Assembly (NCBI GenBank): GCA_016710585.1
Contig: JADJVN010000046.1
Location: forward strand, 328,637-392,636
Direction of reading: 5' to 3'
From: Saprospiraceae bacterium
GTDB taxonomy: Bacteria > Bacteroidota > Bacteroidia > Chitinophagales > Saprospiraceae
Length of the DNA stretch: 64,000 nt
The notes under the pieces were generated by a model, which had not been told where the DNA came from, made no database searches, and worked only from the letters and a program-made list of their open reading frames with translations. Position numbers and translations under genes: made by a program. Position 1 is the first letter of the stretch, and each line of letters begins with the position of its first letter. Below, piece after piece: positions 8,162 to 16,190 of the stretch.

Positions 8162-9730
8162 TTAATATTTTAAAAAAGCTTTAGTTTTTTGAGCTTTATC
8201 CGTATTTATTCGTATAAAATACTTACCTGCTACAATATCTTTCGTATCGAGTTTAATAATATGTTCTCCTTGTTCCATACGACCATTGTGTATCGTTTTT
8301 AACTCTGAACCATAGATATCATACAATTTAATCGAGACAAAAGTACTTTTAGAAGCAAATGAAATGTTTATAAAATCCTGAGTTGGATTTGGTAAAACGC
8401 TGAGATCTATATTAAAATCAATATTATAATCCTTCTGATCTACAGTTGTGTCGCATCCTTCTATAAGTGAAAGCTTTTGAAATTCACCAAACATGATTGA
8501 TTTGACTACATTAGCATCTATTTTAAACCAATCAATAAGTAAGGAAGCATAGATAGACCTGAAGTCATATTGCATGGCAACGCCTTCTCCATTTTGTACT
8601 GTATCTGAGATTGTTGGATTTTCACCCAAAATTCCAGGTTTTATGCATGAACCAAATAAAAACATTGGTGCAGCAGTTCCATGATCAGTTCCAGTACTGT
8701 CGTTAGCTTTAATCTGTCTACCAAATTCTGAAAAGGTCATTCCTACTACTTGTTTTTCTTTACCCATCAATCGTAAATCATCTTGGAATGCTTCCATAGC
8801 GATAGAAAGTTGATTTAGCAAATTTGCATGGGTTCCTGTAGTGTGAGTATCATCTAATACATCAATTTCATTTGCATGAGTATCAAATCCACCAAGATTT
8901 ACTACATAGACTTTTGATTTTAATCCACCGTTAATTAATCTAGCAACAATTTTTAATCTATCAGCCAATTGATTCCCAGCAGCGGGATATTTTGAACTCA
9001 AGTTGGTTGCTTTATTATATGCAGCACTGACTACATCTGAATATCTATTAGTTTGTCTTATTGCATTGATCATGAATGCTAACTCATATCCATAATTAGT
9101 CTGTGGCAATGTCCCTTTTTCAGCTTCTGTTAATTGTCTTAATGTGGCAGGATCATTAAGCGCCATACTAAAATTAGCTACAGTTCCTTGGCAGGTTTCT
9201 GAAACTAAGGAGCCGATAGTAATTGCCAAAGGATCAGGATAATCTGTATTAGGGTATCCAGTTGGGTAATTAGCATGATCCAACTGAAATGCTCTACCCA
9301 GCCAACCTGTGGTTTCAAATTTATCAGCAGCAGATCCAGATGTCCATATGTCTGTAGAACGAAAGTGCGATCTATTTTGGTTTGGATAGCTGACTGAATG
9401 AACTAATTTTAATTTTCCATCGTCATATAGATTTTTTACTCCTGACATAATCGGATGAATTCCAACTTTATCTGTTAGCTTAGTAATCTTATCTTCTTGT
9501 AAAAGAATTTTATCTCTTACCTTAAATAAATTGGAATATTGGTCTAAAGGAATGATCATATTCAGACCATCATTTCCTCCACTGAGTTGAATTACAACTA
9601 GTATTCTATCGTCCTCAGGATTTACAAAATTTGCAAATGTAGACTTGGCAATTGCCTCTACAGGAATTCCATTTATCAAGACTGGCACAGTTGCCAAAGA
9701 ACTTGCTTTTAAAAACGATCTTCTTTTCAT
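8162..9730 (-). CDS. DUF1501 protein with type IX sorting domain
   Basis: A 522-residue exported protein. The N-terminus KRRSFLKAS resembles a twin-arginine leader, as is usual in DUF1501. The body has VIQLSGGNDGLNMIIP (about 46-61), NRSHFRSTDIWTSG and GFDTHANEID, the conserved blocks of this sulfatase-related family. The last about 80 residues (LPNPTQDFINISF onward to GKYFIRI) are a T9SS type A sorting domain. DUF1501 function is not established. It follows the DUF1800 gene after 22 bases, the usual pairing. A strong terminator lies after it. Confidence 0.88.
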   Translation of the reverse strand: MKRRSFLKASSLATVPVLINGIPVEAIAKSTFANFVNPEDDRILVVIQLSGGNDGLNMIIPLDQYSNLFKVRDKILLQEDKITKLTDKVGIHPIMSGVKNLYDDGKLKLVHSVSYPNQNRSHFRSTDIWTSGSAADKFETTGWLGRAFQLDHANYPTGYPNTDYPDPLAITIGSLVSETCQGTVANFSMALNDPATLRQLTEAEKGTLPQTNYGYELAFMINAIRQTNRYSDVVSAAYNKATNLSSKYPAAGNQLADRLKIVARLINGGLKSKVYVVNLGGFDTHANEIDVLDDTHTTGTHANLLNQLSIAMEAFQDDLRLMGKEKQVVGMTFSEFGRQIKANDSTGTDHGTAAPMFLFGSCIKPGILGENPTISDTVQNGEGVAMQYDFRSIYASLLIDWFKIDANVVKSIMFGEFQKLSLIEGCDTTVDQKDYNIDFNIDLSVLPNPTQDFINISFASKSTFVSIKLYDIYGSELKTIHNGRMEQGEHIIKLDTKDIVAGKYFIRINTDKAQKTKAFLKY

Positions 9731-9752
9731 TAGAATAATGTTTTAGAATTTT

Positions 9753-11480
9753 TTAAATCAAATAATTTTCTGGCATAGCCAATAACAAATTAAATAGTCT
9801 TTTTAACCTTGTATCAATTACCATTCTAGTAGTATTACTAGGCCTTGCAACGTATGCTTCATATTCTACTTTCCACTCGTAATCTGGATTCCCTTGCAGT
9901 AAAGCTTCCTTTAATGCATCTATTTGATTTTGTTGTATTGGTCTAGGAAGTAAATGCTGAACGATTGAATCAATAAGTTTATTGATATCTGACGGCTCTT
10001 GAAATTTTTGAATATAAGCGACTAAATCAAATCCTATAGTGCCAGTGACGTTTCTTACTCTTGCGGTTTTGTTGACATAGTTTTGTGTTAAGGACATTCG
10101 CAAAGGAAGTGTTGCAGAAGATATCCAAATCTCATGAAAACTAGGCTCTTGATAATAAGCTGACCATCCAGCAACACTAGGATGTTCTAAATATCCTTGT
10201 TGGAAGTTCAAACCATTCCTCCACATGTCTAAAAAGTATGCATATTTTTCACTTAATGTCGTTGGAGGGTTAAAGCCTATAGATTTAATATTGTGAAAAA
10301 TGAATTCCAATGGAGATTGTACCATAGCTCCAAATGCTGCATCACTATAAAAATGTTCAGATGAAAGCAATAGACTTAAAGTGCCCGCTACTTCAAAATT
10401 ATCTGCTATAAGTCTTTGTGCTAATCCATCTATAATCTCTGATTCTATGTTGGAATCAATTTTATAATAGACAAAATATCTATAGAGTTTTGTCGCTAAA
10501 AATTTAGCTGCATCTGCTTTTTTGACATTAAAAATAACCTCATCAATCAAATATTCATATTCCTTTATTCCATCTTTTTTATTGTTTGCAAGAGGGGTCT
10601 TTACAACAAAATTATTAAATCGATGTGATAAAGTTTTATCATTATAATCGTGATCTGGATTCAAACCTGTGATAGGAGCTACAGGGAAAACAGCATTTAA
10701 GTTTGTTGCATTTCTTAAGTTTGGAATCTTCCATCCAGTAAGACATTTTGCAATAGCTGCAACGTCAACTTCAGTAAAAGTGGTATAATCTCCAGGACCT
10801 GCCAAGTCACCTTTTCCTATTGTAAATAACTCCAATAATTCTCTTGCATAATTTTCATTTGGGGCTTTACTTGTATTTTGATTTCCATTCAAATACAAGA
10901 GCATTGCAGGATCGATTGTCATACTTTTAGTGAGGGTCTTGAAATTACCAAGTGCATTTTCTCTGATTGTATTAAGATATTTATATTCTAACCGAGGATC
11001 AGGTGTATCTGCAGTAACAAAATGATTATGCCAAAAAAGTGTCATTTTTTCTCTTAGCGAAATTTGCTCAGAATACATTAATTCAAAACTCCATGCCCGA
11101 ACTGAATTTTGGCGGTATTGCTGGATAAGGTTGTCCCCCACTCCTGATGGTGCAGACACCCATGTGGCACCAATAGGAACATCAGGATCATTAGCATAGA
11201 CCGGATTGACTGGAGGACTTGGTAGCGGAACTTTGGTTAAATCTTTTGCCGCCAACAAATTTGTCACTGTCTTAAGTAATCCATCAGTAACTGCTTGATT
11301 AATTTGGGCATAACTAGCACCAAAGCAAGCTCTTCTGAGTAAATGTGAGGCAGCTGCAAAATCCCAAACACCATTATAAGGTGTTAAGCCACCAGCAACT
11401 GGCAAAGCAGAAGCTGAAACCTGTTTTTGCAAGCTTGTATTCTGGCCAAATACATTGGTAAACATTGATCTCCTGTTCAT
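9753..11480 (-). CDS. DUF1800 family protein
   Basis: A 575-residue protein with the DUF1800 hallmarks: AASHLLRRACFGASY near the N-terminus (about 44-58), MTLFWHNHFVT (about 140-150) and NENYARELLELFTIG (about 206-220), ending in a long helical region. DUF1800 proteins are almost always encoded next to DUF1501, as here, and are thought to act together outside the cytoplasm; the biochemical role is unknown. There is no T9SS tag on this partner, only on DUF1501. It is the first gene of the pair. Confidence 0.88.
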   Translation of the reverse strand: MNRRSMFTNVFGQNTSLQKQVSASALPVAGGLTPYNGVWDFAAASHLLRRACFGASYAQINQAVTDGLLKTVTNLLAAKDLTKVPLPSPPVNPVYANDPDVPIGATWVSAPSGVGDNLIQQYRQNSVRAWSFELMYSEQISLREKMTLFWHNHFVTADTPDPRLEYKYLNTIRENALGNFKTLTKSMTIDPAMLLYLNGNQNTSKAPNENYARELLELFTIGKGDLAGPGDYTTFTEVDVAAIAKCLTGWKIPNLRNATNLNAVFPVAPITGLNPDHDYNDKTLSHRFNNFVVKTPLANNKKDGIKEYEYLIDEVIFNVKKADAAKFLATKLYRYFVYYKIDSNIESEIIDGLAQRLIADNFEVAGTLSLLLSSEHFYSDAAFGAMVQSPLEFIFHNIKSIGFNPPTTLSEKYAYFLDMWRNGLNFQQGYLEHPSVAGWSAYYQEPSFHEIWISSATLPLRMSLTQNYVNKTARVRNVTGTIGFDLVAYIQKFQEPSDINKLIDSIVQHLLPRPIQQNQIDALKEALLQGNPDYEWKVEYEAYVARPSNTTRMVIDTRLKRLFNLLLAMPENYLI

Positions 11481-11623
11481 AAATTTAATTTTTAAGAAAA
11501 CTGAAACTTGGACTATGGTATCTTAAATAAGTTTAACGCAAAGTAAGTATTAATTTAACATTTTCTTAAATATGTAAAGTAAAATTAGTTGAAGCGTCCA
11601 CTTTTATATATTAAATAAAAAGT

Positions 11624-11631
11624 TACCTTTG
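11624..11631 (+). promoter_or_regulatory. Candidate -7 box (TACCTTTG)
   Basis: A perfect match to the Bacteroidetes sigma-ABfr -7 consensus TAnnTTTG, 25 bases before the start of the PAP2-like gene. I see no matching -33 TTTG at the usual distance, so this is a candidate only. It lies in the 176-base gap between the divergent DUF1800 and PAP2-like genes. Confidence 0.4.
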
Positions 11632-11656
11632 CATCCGTCGAAGCGGAAAAACAGTA

Positions 11657-12322
11657 ATGAAAGAAATATTTAAATCTAATAAATATATTATACCTTTTAT
11701 ATTAGGTTTATGTTTTATATATAGTATTAAGTTAGTCAATGCATTATTTTTACCCTTATTAGAACATCGCCCTGGATTTTTAATACATGACCCCATATTA
11801 AGCATCCTTCCACCTGTTGATCTGTCTACATCAATCTTTATAGTTTTATATATTAGCCTCTGCATAGGAGTATATAGTATATGGCATTCACCTCAAAAAA
11901 TAATGGTGGCAGTCTTTTCTTTTGGGATCATGTACTTGTTAAGGTTACTATGTATTGTTGCTGTTCCTTTAGAAGCTCCGCAACAATTGGTTGTCTTACA
12001 TGACCCAATAGTCAATCATCTTTTGAGGCAAGATGGATTCCTTACAAAAGACTTATTCTTTTCAGGACATTTAGCTACAATCTTTATTTTCTTTATAATT
12101 TCAAAAGAAAAAGCTTGGAAATATTTTTTTTTATGCTGTACTTCATTGATGGCGTTAATGATACTTATACAACATATACATTATTCTATAGATATTATTG
12201 GAGCGATACTTTTTTCCTTTATGGCAGTTAACCTAGCGAGGAGATTAGTCTACATTTTATTATATTATACACAAGCCATTAAGTTAACTTTAAAAGAAAG
12301 CTATATTAAAAGAAATAATTAA
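11657..12322 (+). CDS. PAP2_C / sphingomyelin-synthase-like membrane protein
   Basis: A 221-residue protein with about six membrane helices. KDLFFSGHLAT (131-141) and HIHYSIDIIGA (173-183) match the D3 and D4 motifs of the sphingomyelin synthase-related PAP2_C family, giving a complete candidate triad His138, His175 and Asp179. Such enzymes transfer a phospho-headgroup between lipids or act as lipid phosphatases. Bacteroidota make sphingolipids, so a ceramide headgroup transferase is a reasonable inference, not a demonstrated role. It is followed after 32 bases by the SET-domain gene. Confidence 0.72.
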   Translation: MKEIFKSNKYIIPFILGLCFIYSIKLVNALFLPLLEHRPGFLIHDPILSILPPVDLSTSIFIVLYISLCIGVYSIWHSPQKIMVAVFSFGIMYLLRLLCIVAVPLEAPQQLVVLHDPIVNHLLRQDGFLTKDLFFSGHLATIFIFFIISKEKAWKYFFLCCTSLMALMILIQHIHYSIDIIGAILFSFMAVNLARRLVYILLYYTQAIKLTLKESYIKRNN

Positions 12323-12354
12323 ACCATTTATGTGGAAAAATATTAATTTTAATA

Positions 12355-12819
12355 ATGCAAAATAAGTATCATGTTGCCGAAAAGGCCAATTTAAATCAAA
12401 AAGGATTATTTGCTAATAAACAATTTATTCCAGGTGAAGTAATCAGTGATTTTTCATCGAGCAAAATTTTAAATCAACCGAATTTTCTTACTGTGCAGCT
12501 TAACGAAAATACTCATATTTTACTTGAGCCAATGGATCTTCAATATATTAATCACAGCTGCAGTCCAAATAGCTTTTTTGATACTACATCAATGGAATTA
12601 ATCGCTCTTAAAGAAATAAAGCAAGGTGAAGAATTTAGTTTTTTCTATCCTTCTACAGAGTGGGAAATGGATCAGTCTTTTATTTGTGAGTGTAAAGAAG
12701 ATTGCTGTATTCGCGAAATCAAAGGCGCTAAATATTTGTCATGGTATGAATTTAAAAGAAATAAGTTTAGTGATTATATACAATCTAAATATGAACTGTA
12801 TTACTTAAAGCAATCTTAA
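12355..12819 (+). CDS. Small SET-domain protein
   Basis: A 154-residue protein that is essentially one SET domain with a cysteine-containing tail. It shows GLFANKQFIPGEVI (about 17-30), the SAM/pseudoknot motif YINHSCSPNSFF (64-75), KEIKQGEEFSFFY (86-98) and a post-SET-like CECKEDCC (111-118). In eukaryotes SET proteins methylate protein lysines; small bacterial copies exist and their targets are mostly unknown. The gene lies between a lipid-phosphotransferase-like gene and nhaA, with short gaps. Methyltransferase activity is inferred from motifs only. Confidence 0.82.
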   Translation: MQNKYHVAEKANLNQKGLFANKQFIPGEVISDFSSSKILNQPNFLTVQLNENTHILLEPMDLQYINHSCSPNSFFDTTSMELIALKEIKQGEEFSFFYPSTEWEMDQSFICECKEDCCIREIKGAKYLSWYEFKRNKFSDYIQSKYELYYLKQS

Positions 12820-12875
12820 AAGATGCTATATATCAATTCTTCCCATTTTTTTCCAATGAGTAAAATGCTTTTAAG

Positions 12876-14033
12876 ATGACAACAAAATCAAAGCGACTAT
12901 TTAAATCAAAAATATTTCAAGAATTCATTGAAAGTGAAAAATCTGGTGGCATAGTTTTAGTTTTTTGTACGATTATATCCCTATTAATCTCTAATTCGGA
13001 GTTTAGCACAGCCTATCATCACTTTTGGTCTAGTCCATTATTCAATGAAAGTATCGAATATTGGATTAATGATGGCTTAATGGTAATCTTTTTTTTACTG
13101 ATTGGATTGGAATTAGAGCGTGAAGTTTATCAAGGAGAATTGTCAAAGTTCAAAGAAGCTTTATTCCCAATATTAGGAGCTTTAGGTGGTATGTTAATCC
13201 CAGCTTTAGTATATTTCTATTTCAATTATAATTCAGAGTCTATTTCAGGTATCGGTATTCCAATGGCCACAGATATCGCTTTTGCACTTGGAGTTTTGTC
13301 ATTAGTAGGTAAGAAAGTACCTTTATCACTAAAAATATTCTTAACAGCTCTTGCGGTAATTGACGATCTAGGTGCAATTCTAGTAATTGCAATTTTTTAT
13401 ACAAAAACACTTCAATGGAATTATTTACTATTAGCATTAAGTGTTTTCGCAATACTACTGTTACTCAATAGACTTAAAATTAATAAAATCTTTCCATACC
13501 TCATCGGAGGTATATTTATGTGGTATTTCATGTTGCATTCAGGAGTTCATGCTACTATTACTGGAGTCCTATTGGCTTTTGCTATTCCATTTGGAAAAGG
13601 AACTGAAAATTCTATCTCAATTCAATTACAAAAAGCGCTTCACTATCCTGTTGCTTTTTTGATTTTACCCATTTTCGCATTAGCTAATACAAGCATTACA
13701 ATTAGTTCAGAAACATTAAACTCTTTTACACAACCCTATTCATTGGGAATATTTTTTGGCCTACTAATTGGCAAACCAGTTGGCATTTTTTTATTTGCAT
13801 TTCTTGCAGTAAAAATTAAGATTTGTACATTGCCACAAAATATTTCATGGAGCATGTTATTTTCTGTCGCTATTCTTGGAGGAATTGGATTTACAATGTC
13901 AATATTCATAACGCTCCTAGCATTTAATCATTCTGAAATAATCAATAATTCAAAATTCATAATTTTAATATCATCCTTTTGCGCTGGAATCATAGGGTAT
14001 GCCGCTGTTCAATTAAGTTGTAAAAATAAATAA
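12876..14033 (+). CDS. nhaA: Na+/H+ antiporter NhaA
   Basis: Exchanges two protons for one sodium ion across the inner membrane and serves pH and sodium homeostasis. It is a 385-residue protein with about 11-12 helices. The ion-binding pair Asp163-Asp164 lies in LAVIDDLGAIL, and Asp133 in ATDIAFALG; all three are the residues essential in the E. coli protein. FFLLIGLELEREVYQGEL (about 72-89) is another NhaA block. It ends convergently with the PD40/SPOR-like gene. Confidence 0.96.
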   Translation: MTTKSKRLFKSKIFQEFIESEKSGGIVLVFCTIISLLISNSEFSTAYHHFWSSPLFNESIEYWINDGLMVIFFLLIGLELEREVYQGELSKFKEALFPILGALGGMLIPALVYFYFNYNSESISGIGIPMATDIAFALGVLSLVGKKVPLSLKIFLTALAVIDDLGAILVIAIFYTKTLQWNYLLLALSVFAILLLLNRLKINKIFPYLIGGIFMWYFMLHSGVHATITGVLLAFAIPFGKGTENSISIQLQKALHYPVAFLILPIFALANTSITISSETLNSFTQPYSLGIFFGLLIGKPVGIFLFAFLAVKIKICTLPQNISWSMLFSVAILGGIGFTMSIFITLLAFNHSEIINNSKFIILISSFCAGIIGYAAVQLSCKNK

Positions 14034-14060
14034 AAAAGGCCCACGTAAAGCGAGCCCTTT
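14032..14060 (-). terminator. Terminator for the PD40/SPOR-like gene, oriented to the minus strand
   Basis: Arms 14038-14044 and 14050-14056 close a 5-base loop. As minus-strand RNA all seven pairs form, two of them G-U wobbles, followed by six U residues. As plus-strand RNA two positions become C-A mismatches, so it should act mainly for the minus-strand gene. Confidence 0.65.
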
Positions 14061-14082
14061 GGATATATTAATGGTTTATACA

Positions 14083-16020
14083 TTAATCATGTCTATACAA
14101 TTTTCCATCTTCTTCTTTTACAATATAGGCATCTTTAAAGCCTCTTGATTTTATCTTATTCAATGTCTCTCGTGCATCATTTTCATTAAATGCTCCAAGA
14201 ATAATTATTGTAATTCCGCTTTTAGTCCAATGTTCGATTCTACCTAAATCATTAACTTTACTTGCGTCAAACCAATCAGGAGCCTTAAATTCTGCCACAC
14301 GTATTTTATAATTATTAGACTCAGATTCGACAGGGCTAACTGTGTTTGTAAAATCGGAACCAGATTTTATGAAAACAGACATTCTAGTTTCATCAACTAC
14401 ATCACCTACTACAAATGCATCTTTTAAACCAGTTTTACGCAATTCTTTCAATACAGTTAAAGCCTTGTTCAATTGTGGAAATACACCGATTCTTATTTTA
14501 GTAATACCGTCAACGTTTACTTTATAAATATCTCCATACTTAGAATACTTCTTAAAACGCTCTTCCATTTTTTCAGTAAAATTAGTCAATGCAGTAATTT
14601 GAACAAAGTACACTTTTACATCTTGTGCATTCTTGATATTGGATAGTTCTGGATCATCAAATACATCGATATAATCATCTAATATTATTTGTGATTTAGG
14701 AGCATCAACTTGAGATGCAAAAGGTGACTTTGCAGAAATATTGGTTTCTCTAATTTGAGTCGGTCTATTTGCATTAGTTATCTTCAATTTTAAACTGACA
14801 TAATTATCATCTCCCCCTTTACCACCTTGTCTATTAGAAGTAAAATATCCATTTCCTTCATTATCTAAGATAAAATTATAATCATCTTTTGTTGAATTTA
14901 CACATGTTCCCATGTTTTTAACATCTGACCATGAGATCCCATAATTAGTCGTTTTGAAAATATCCAAACCTCCAAATCCATTATGCCAATCTGAAGAAAA
15001 ATATAAATTATCTTGGATCAAATTGGGTGATATTTCATTTCCAGGGGTATTTATAACAGTTCCTAAATTTTCAGGGGCTGACCACTCGCCATTTTCATTG
15101 ATAGTAGATGTGTAGATGTCAAAACCTCCGTAACCACCAGGCATATTTGATGCAAAATAAACTGTCTTTCCGTTTTTAGTCAAAGAAGGAAAAGCATATG
15201 AATATTTGTCTATGCAGAAAGGGAATTTTTTTGAATTAGTCCAACTGCCTTTTTCATTGATATCAGCGATAAAAATAGCCATCGGACTATTTGCAGATAA
15301 TTTACCAGACAAATCAATTACTGTATTTTTTGAATAAACAACTAAATCATTATTTTGATTAAATGAAATATTCCCCTTACCAGCAGACTCTTCCAACAAT
15401 ACTTTATCGACTTGACTTGGTGTATTGGGATTTAGTAATAATGAAGTGGCCTTAATCAATTCATTTGAATTTACTGATTTAATTGTCATATCCCCTAACC
15501 GCTGATCTGTGAGTAAAACTTCATTGTCTTTATGAATAGGTGCTATATCATTACTTGAAGAATTAGTCTCCAGATTTTTTAAATTGCAATTGGAAGGATT
15601 GCGAAGTTGAGTCATTGCATAATCACATGACTGCATGAAATACTCACCAATGGATGGGTTGAATTTTGAATATTTTTGAAATTGTAATTTTGCTAAATCA
15701 AATTCAGCTTGAGATCTCAATAATTCCCCATATTCAAAAAATACTTCTGAATCAACTCCAGATTCATTAGAAATTGATTCATAAATATTCAGTGCTTTGG
15801 CAGTTTGACCTAAAGACTTATAGCAATAAGCCAATTTAGTTTTTACATTTAAATCTGTCGGGACAATTTTTAGGTAGGATTCGAAGTTATTTGCTGATAA
15901 TTCAAAATTTCTTAATTCGTATTGCTGAATACCTGAAAGAAGAAAATTTTCCTGTGAACTTACATAACCAGTGTATAATAAGCACCCTAATATACAGAGG
16001 AAATAACGATAATTATTCAT
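14083..16020 (-). CDS. Exported TPR + PD40 propeller protein with SPOR-like C-terminus
   Basis: A 645-residue protein with a signal peptide (about 1-22). TPR-like helices cover about 25-135. A WD40-like/PD40 beta-propeller follows (about 170-420), with repeats such as YFASNMPGGYGGFDIYT, YFSSDWHNGFGGLDIF and YFTSNRQGGKGGDDNY. Two C-terminal modules end in the pattern L..L...GLKDAFVV / I...GFKDAYIV and resemble SPOR peptidoglycan-binding repeats. The N-terminal half resembles PorE-like T9SS accessory proteins, but no OmpA domain is present. A role in linking envelope machinery to peptidoglycan is inferred. Confidence 0.7.
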   Translation of the reverse strand: MNNYRYFLCILGCLLYTGYVSSQENFLLSGIQQYELRNFELSANNFESYLKIVPTDLNVKTKLAYCYKSLGQTAKALNIYESISNESGVDSEVFFEYGELLRSQAEFDLAKLQFQKYSKFNPSIGEYFMQSCDYAMTQLRNPSNCNLKNLETNSSSNDIAPIHKDNEVLLTDQRLGDMTIKSVNSNELIKATSLLLNPNTPSQVDKVLLEESAGKGNISFNQNNDLVVYSKNTVIDLSGKLSANSPMAIFIADINEKGSWTNSKKFPFCIDKYSYAFPSLTKNGKTVYFASNMPGGYGGFDIYTSTINENGEWSAPENLGTVINTPGNEISPNLIQDNLYFSSDWHNGFGGLDIFKTTNYGISWSDVKNMGTCVNSTKDDYNFILDNEGNGYFTSNRQGGKGGDDNYVSLKLKITNANRPTQIRETNISAKSPFASQVDAPKSQIILDDYIDVFDDPELSNIKNAQDVKVYFVQITALTNFTEKMEERFKKYSKYGDIYKVNVDGITKIRIGVFPQLNKALTVLKELRKTGLKDAFVVGDVVDETRMSVFIKSGSDFTNTVSPVESESNNYKIRVAEFKAPDWFDASKVNDLGRIEHWTKSGITIIILGAFNENDARETLNKIKSRGFKDAYIVKEEDGKLYRHD

Positions 16021-16113
16021 AAATTTGAGCTTTGGTAATTGAAAAAAAATATACTAATCATTAAATCAGCCGCTAATATATGAAAGTTTTTTGAAATATG
16101 TAAATATTTGTAC

Positions 16114-16155
16114 AATAATCAACATAAATATTAATTATTATTTATATTGATTATT
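16114..16155. repeat. 17-bp inverted repeat in a divergent promoter region
   Basis: Left arm 16114-16130 and right arm 16139-16155 are inverted copies with one mismatch (C at 16123 against A at 16146) around an 8-base A/T loop. It lies 35 bases before the subtilisin start, within the 170-base gap to the divergent PD40/SPOR-like gene. It could be an operator, a cruciform or an RNA hairpin in the subtilisin leader; the sequence does not decide. Confidence 0.7.
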
Positions 16156-16190
16156 AAATAAATATGTAAATTACTGTAAATAAATGCTAT

